DNA from: Chamaecrista fasciculata
Lineage: Eukaryota > Streptophyta > Magnoliopsida > Fabales > Fabaceae
Assembly: GCA_003254925.1 (NCBI GenBank)
Contig: QANZ01055349.1
Location: forward strand, 35,768 to 99,767
Direction: 5' to 3'
Length of the DNA: 64,000 nt
This document shows positions 59,856-64,000 of this stretch, piece by piece. Numbering within the stretch: position 1 is the first letter of the stretch; the number at the start of each line of letters is the position of its first letter. The notes beneath the pieces were generated by a model that worked only from the letters and a program-made list of their open reading frames with translations, did no database searches and was not told where the DNA came from. The translations under genes and the position numbers were made by a program.

Positions 59856-60296
59856 GGCTAAAGTGCACTTTTGGTCCTATAACTTTCACTCAGATCTCAA
59901 TTTGGTCCCATATTTTTTTTGTTGTAATTTTAGTTTCATAACTTTGCAAAAAGTTACAGATTTGGTCCCATATCACTTTTGGTCTCATATTTTTTGGTCA
60001 GGTTGCAGAACTGGTCCTATATCTTTGCAAAAAGTTTCACTGTCAGTCCTACCTGACTCAAAGCTGTGAGACCAATTCTGCATCTAACCTAAAGATATAT
60101 GACTAATTTTGCAAGTTGATCAAAAGATATGAGACCAATTCTGCAACTTTACCCAAAGATATGGGACAAAAAATGTGACACGAGACCAAATCTGCAATCT
60201 AAACAAAAGATATGAGACCAAAAGTGTAACAAAAAAAGTTATGGGACTAAATTGAGATCTAAGTAAAAGTTATGGGACCAAAAGTGCACTTTAGCC
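59856..60296. mobile_element. Mutator-like MITE (441 bp)
   Basis: Same family as 16210 and 42691: starts GGCTAAAGTGCACTTTTGG and ends GTGCACTTTAGCC. The 9-bp duplication TAAATTATT is perfect (59847-59855 and 60297-60305). Confidence 0.9.
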
Positions 60297-60305
60297 TAAA
60301 TTATT

Positions 60306-60892
60306 TATTGATGATTGATTCTTGATTCTTGATTCTCGACGTCGATTCATTGTGTCTTTCCGGAATCGACAAGGATTTTGGCGCCAGAAAAGTGTCATCG
60401 ATAACCACTGTAAGCCCTAATTTTGATACTCAAATCGACGGAGATTCTGCAAGCCAATTCAATTGACGAAGTATTTTGCGTTTTCTTGTTCTGTTATACT
60501 CAGAAAGCCCTTGACCGATTTATATTTAAAGAGACACGGTTTTCCGTTTGAGGCCATCTTGATCTGCGTGTTTTTCACTGGCGCCATTGTCTTCTGCTTT
60601 ATCGCCGGTGAGATGAGCTTCTCTCTCGCGGTCTCCTCTTTAACGTTTTCTGCCGTTTTTGTTGTCAAGCTCCTCAAATCATTCTCTACTTGGGTTACCA
60701 TAATCGTCTTCTCTACTTCTGATGTCTCAGAAAGGATCTTCTTTATAATTTCTTGATTTTCTTGTTCATTTTGGCGTTGCCTTGGACACTGCAATAATTT
60801 TGTTTTTCTTCTTAGGAATACTACCGGTGCTCTGTACAGTATTTTTTTCACCTTGGCCGATTTCTAAAGGAGTCTAGTTGCAGTATTATACA
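60306..60892. other. Upstream region of the BRF1-like gene
   Basis: Unusually open on both strands: plus 60463-60756, minus 60851-60459. Neither product is recognised. It may be 5' UTR or promoter, or a captured coding fragment. Confidence 0.4.
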
Positions 60893-62579
60893 ATGAAGTA
60901 CTGGTGTGATCACTGTAGAAAATATGTTCCTGTAATGCGGCCCGATGACAGTTTCTTGTAAGTGTCTTTGTGTAGAAAGGCCTAACTCTCCAGCTTTGAA
61001 AGGGGAAGGGTTAGAAGGCCCTTTAACAAGTGATGTGGGACTTCAACACTTTGCACTTGGACTTTATTTGCTGGATAATAACTATAGAACTACATACTGT
61101 TTGGTGGCACTTTGAATTTAGAGCTTCTGTTCTTTTATTATACTAGAACACTGTGTTGGTCCTTCGTGGATTATAGAAATAGAATAGCTGACTACCTTTT
61201 TGGTTATTTGCTTTGGGTCTCAGATGTTGTGAACCCTGTGGGAGGGTGTTGGAAGATTTGAATCTTTCTCAAGAGGCCACTTTTGTTAAAGACGCAGTTG
61301 GGCAGGTATAAATTTTGAGCCCTATTAGCCTAATTCCTGTGAATTTTCTGAGGGATCTGGGTGGAGTACTTAGGCCATTCTATTACATACCCAAAATACA
61401 ATAAAAGAAACTAAGGTATAGAATTTCTGTAGCACATTATGATGTGTTGTTAGCAATGGAGAACAGTTTGAAATATTACACTTGGATTTTACGTATGATG
61501 CTCTCATGCTCCATGAAACTATGATGTCTCAAGGAAAAGAGCAATTAAATAGCATTTTTTGTGAGCAGTTCTTTTATTTATCTCTCTATCTATTGTCTTC
61601 GACTCTTTGTTAACTTTTGTTCTTCCTTATTTGTATCAAAATTTTCAACACTTTGATGTAGAGCAAACTATCGGGTCATTATGTGAGAACGATTCAAAGT
61701 CAATACTCTGAGTCACGCCAAAGGACTTTTAAGAACGGTATTCTTGGTTAAGCTTCATTGCATGTTCTACCTGATCAATTTAGTAGAAAGAATGGTTTCT
61801 AAAGTAATTGCTGTGTAAATTGTAATATAAACTTGTTTTCCCAACTTGAATCACGGTTATCATGCCGTCCTTCATTTGGCTTTAATTTCAAAGTCAATAC
61901 TCTGAGTCACGCCAAAGGACTTTTAAGAACGGTATTCTTGGTTAAGCTTCATTGCATGTTCTACCTGATCAATTTAGTAGAAAGAATGGTTTCTAAAGTA
62001 ATTGCTGTGTAAATTGTAATATAAACTTGTTTTCCCAACTTGAATCACGGTTATCATGCCGTCCTTCATTTGGCTTTAATTTCAGTAGTATGTTGTGATA
62101 ATATTTCTAGTTATATAAGGAAAGTATCATATATCTCAAAAAGTGTTTGCGATAGCTAAGGTAATTGACAATGGGCAGGTAAATGACAATCATAAGGAAA
62201 GCATGGATAAAAAAAAGAGTTTGGAGAGTTATTATACTTAAGATGATGCAATAATTACTGTTATGAATTTAATATATTTAATTACTTACTTTCTTGCGTG
62301 CCAATTTTCTGTGGGTTTACAGCACTCGGTGATATAAAAAATCTAAGTTCTGAACTTGGAGTGGAAGATGACAGTTTGCCCACACAAGCATTGGCCTTTT
62401 ATAAAGTATGTTTTGAACATTATTGTAGACCTAGTTTCTAATCTACTTAAATTCATGTGAAAATGATTTATTTAAAAATCCTTGGAATATGGACTACTGA
62501 AGATAGCGATTGAACGGAATTTCACAAGGGGACGGAAATCAGAGCAAGTTCAGGCTGCTTGTCTCTACATTGCATTCCG
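60893..62579 (+). CDS. BRF1-like: TFIIIB subunit BRF1-like, partial (first five exons)
   Basis: Nuclear RNA polymerase III initiation factor that bridges TBP and the polymerase at tRNA and 5S genes. Exons 60893-60957, 61224-61305, 61662-61737, 62323-62405 and 62503-62579, all joining in frame. The start gives an N-terminal zinc ribbon with C5, C8, C24 and C27 and CGRVLED. LSQEATFVKDAVGQS then leads into the linker and first cyclin-like repeat, ending IERNFTRGRKSEQVQAACLYIAFR. Spacing and motifs match plant BRF1 proteins. The remainder lies beyond the window. A 194-bp tandem duplication covers the 3' half of exon 3 and its donor. Whether it is BRF1 or a close plant paralogue cannot be settled from this part. 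Confidence 0.85.
61693..62080. repeat. 194-bp perfect tandem duplication (2 copies)
   Basis: Copies 61693-61886 and 61887-62080 read identical by eye. The unit starts TTCAAAGTCAATAC, includes the last 45 nt of BRF1-like exon 3, its donor GTATTC and 149 nt of intron. TTCA is present at each unit start and just after the second copy, a possible microhomology. Confidence 0.93.
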
Positions 62580-64000
62580 GTAAGCAAGCTTTCTTCTATT
62601 GGTCTGCATTAAGCAACGTCTCTAATTTTCTTTTTCCCTTTTTCATCTTGTACTTGCATTAGTAATCAAATGGGTTGACTTGTTTAAAGCTTGAGCTAAA
62701 AATCTCATGAATCTTGAAATTATGGCAAAATCACCTTTTTGGCCCCCAAACTTTACATCAATTTTCAATTATTTCTCTAAAGTTTCATATTTTGGTTGAT
62801 TTTGCTAAAACACTTTTTTGGTTCCTAAACTTTTCATCATTTTTCTATTTCATCCCCAAAGTTTCATATTTTGGTTGATTTTATCCTTTGCACTAACTTC
62901 ATCCAATGAATAAATGCCAAACTCCACTTGGTTTACGACATGTTATGTAAAATGGCTGAAAAAATGTTTCAATCCTGTCTCAAATTAAAAATTTCGGAGT
63001 TTGTCGTTAATTCATTAAATGGAGTTAGTGCAAAGGATAAAATTGACCAAAATGTGAAACTTTAAGGACAAAATTAACAGTAAACAAACTTTGAGGACGA
63101 AATTTATAATTGATGCAAAATTTAGGGACCAAAAACGTGCTTTTGCCCTCAAATTATTAATCTCTACTACCCGGATCCTAAGAGATGGTTTAATTATAGA
63201 CTCTGTTTCTATATTATAAAATATACACGTAACTCTCTAAAGACCAAAAGATAAGCAATAACTCTATTTATTTTGAGAAAATATTATGTAATTTCCATTT
63301 TCTTAGCCAATAGGGAAATTGTTGAATCTTGTTCTTTTCTCAGCTTCTTTTTATCTGGCTATTGAGCCCATTTATTCTCATATCGCCACTTATTAGAAAC
63401 GAAATATTTTTGGCTCTGCTACTGGGAACGTCCTTAAAGCACATTTGACCAATTCGATTCCTTCTACAGCTAGACTTTGGACTTGTCTACCCTGCATCCT
63501 TTGAAGATGTTATTATGGTTCTTATGATCTCTTTAAGATGCTTTACTGTTTTAGGAAGCATTTGAAAGAACATGTGGCCAAATTCTTTTTTCAGAAGAAA
63601 AAAAAAGGGTGATAACATGAGGGCAAGGTGCCCTGGTCTTATGCCAAATTTAGTTGTTTTGCATGATTCATTTGGTCGCTGGTTGGTTGAGAATATTTAG
63701 CTAAAGAGTGCAAAAATCCCGTAAACTTTGAAAAGTGAAGACTCCTTTTGTTTTGTTTTTCATTCAAAAAATCTTATTTCTGTTTAGATTATTGTTGCAG
63801 TTCCCATTTATATATATATCGATTTTTTTAATGAAATTTTTAGCAAGTTTTTTTTTTTGCACAAAATTAAAAATTTAGGGGTCTTTCGTCACTTTTTTAA
63901 ATTGAATGGAGTTTTATGCATTTTAGTCTAAATATTTTTCACATAACTTATTTTATTAAGGGATAATTCTTTGGCATATTTTTCGGGGAGGGGAGGGGGG
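62580..64000. other. Probable intron 5 of the BRF1-like gene to window end
   Basis: Follows the donor GTAAGC; contains one MITE (62724-63148). No further exon was found by eye, so the intron is at least 1.4 kb or the gene is broken. The window ends in a G-rich run. Confidence 0.45.
62724..63148. mobile_element. Mutator-like MITE (425 bp)
   Basis: Ends GGCAAAATCACCTTTTTGG and CGTGCTTTTGCCC form the terminal repeat; the arms pair over most of the length. Flanks TGAAATTAT (62715-62723) and TCAAATTAT (63149-63157) match at 8 of 9. Confidence 0.75.

Noticed and set aside
1-64000. CRISPR arrays, bacterial operons or viral integrations
   Set aside because: No regularly spaced direct repeats, no ribosome-binding-site-led operons and no viral capsid or replication genes; the only reverse transcriptase belongs to a copia retrotransposon.

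Overview
The window is nuclear DNA of a flowering plant, almost certainly a eudicot. Genes carry many AT-rich GT-AG introns, the proteins match land-plant families (organellar valyl-tRNA synthetase, CCX cation/calcium exchangers, the GT14 arabinogalactan glucuronosyltransferase, plastid DnaJ-type zinc fingers), and the gaps are packed with short plant transposons (Mutator-like foldback MITEs, hAT MITEs, Ty1-copia, a Helitron, tRNA-derived SINEs). I cannot name the species. One assembly gap of 161 N lies at 28964-29124.

Layout. 90-14933 (+): a complete 27-exon gene for organellar valine-tRNA ligase, with one GC-AG intron and a solo LTR in intron 10. 15969-17849 (-): a small conserved tail-anchored protein of unknown function; its second intron holds two foldback elements, one carrying a fragment of splicing factor SF1. 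18100-20440: three transposons nested inside one another. 21781-27216 (+): an 8-exon ENT-domain (EMSY-like) gene. 30649-32397 (+) and 37181-38899 (-): two intronless CCX exchanger genes facing each other. Between them lie a 1.8-kb foldback element with telomere-like arms and a captured small heat-shock-protein fragment, and a 394-bp Helitron. 43347-44963 (+): a DnaJ-type zinc-finger protein. 48302-51164 (+): a 4-exon GlcAT14-like glucuronosyltransferase. 51464-56279 (-): an intact copia retrotransposon with seemingly identical LTRs, inserted 300 bp downstream of that gene. 58910-59633: a heavily deleted second copia element. 60893-62579 (+): the first five exons of a BRF1/TFIIIB-like gene that continues past the window, with a 194-bp tandem duplication covering the end of exon 3.

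The genes are unrelated housekeeping and accessory genes and form no pathway together; the CCX pair is the only paralogous cluster. Exon structures were built by eye from splice consensus, reading-frame continuity and family resemblance. The four multi-exon genes with both ends in the window that resemble known families (valine ligase, ENT protein, zinc-finger protein, glucuronosyltransferase) and the small tail-anchored gene all sum to a whole number of codons.

I found no new multi-gene biological system. The most unusual content is transposon biology: two foldback elements holding host-gene fragments, several nested insertions that can be ordered in time, and a young full-length copia element.
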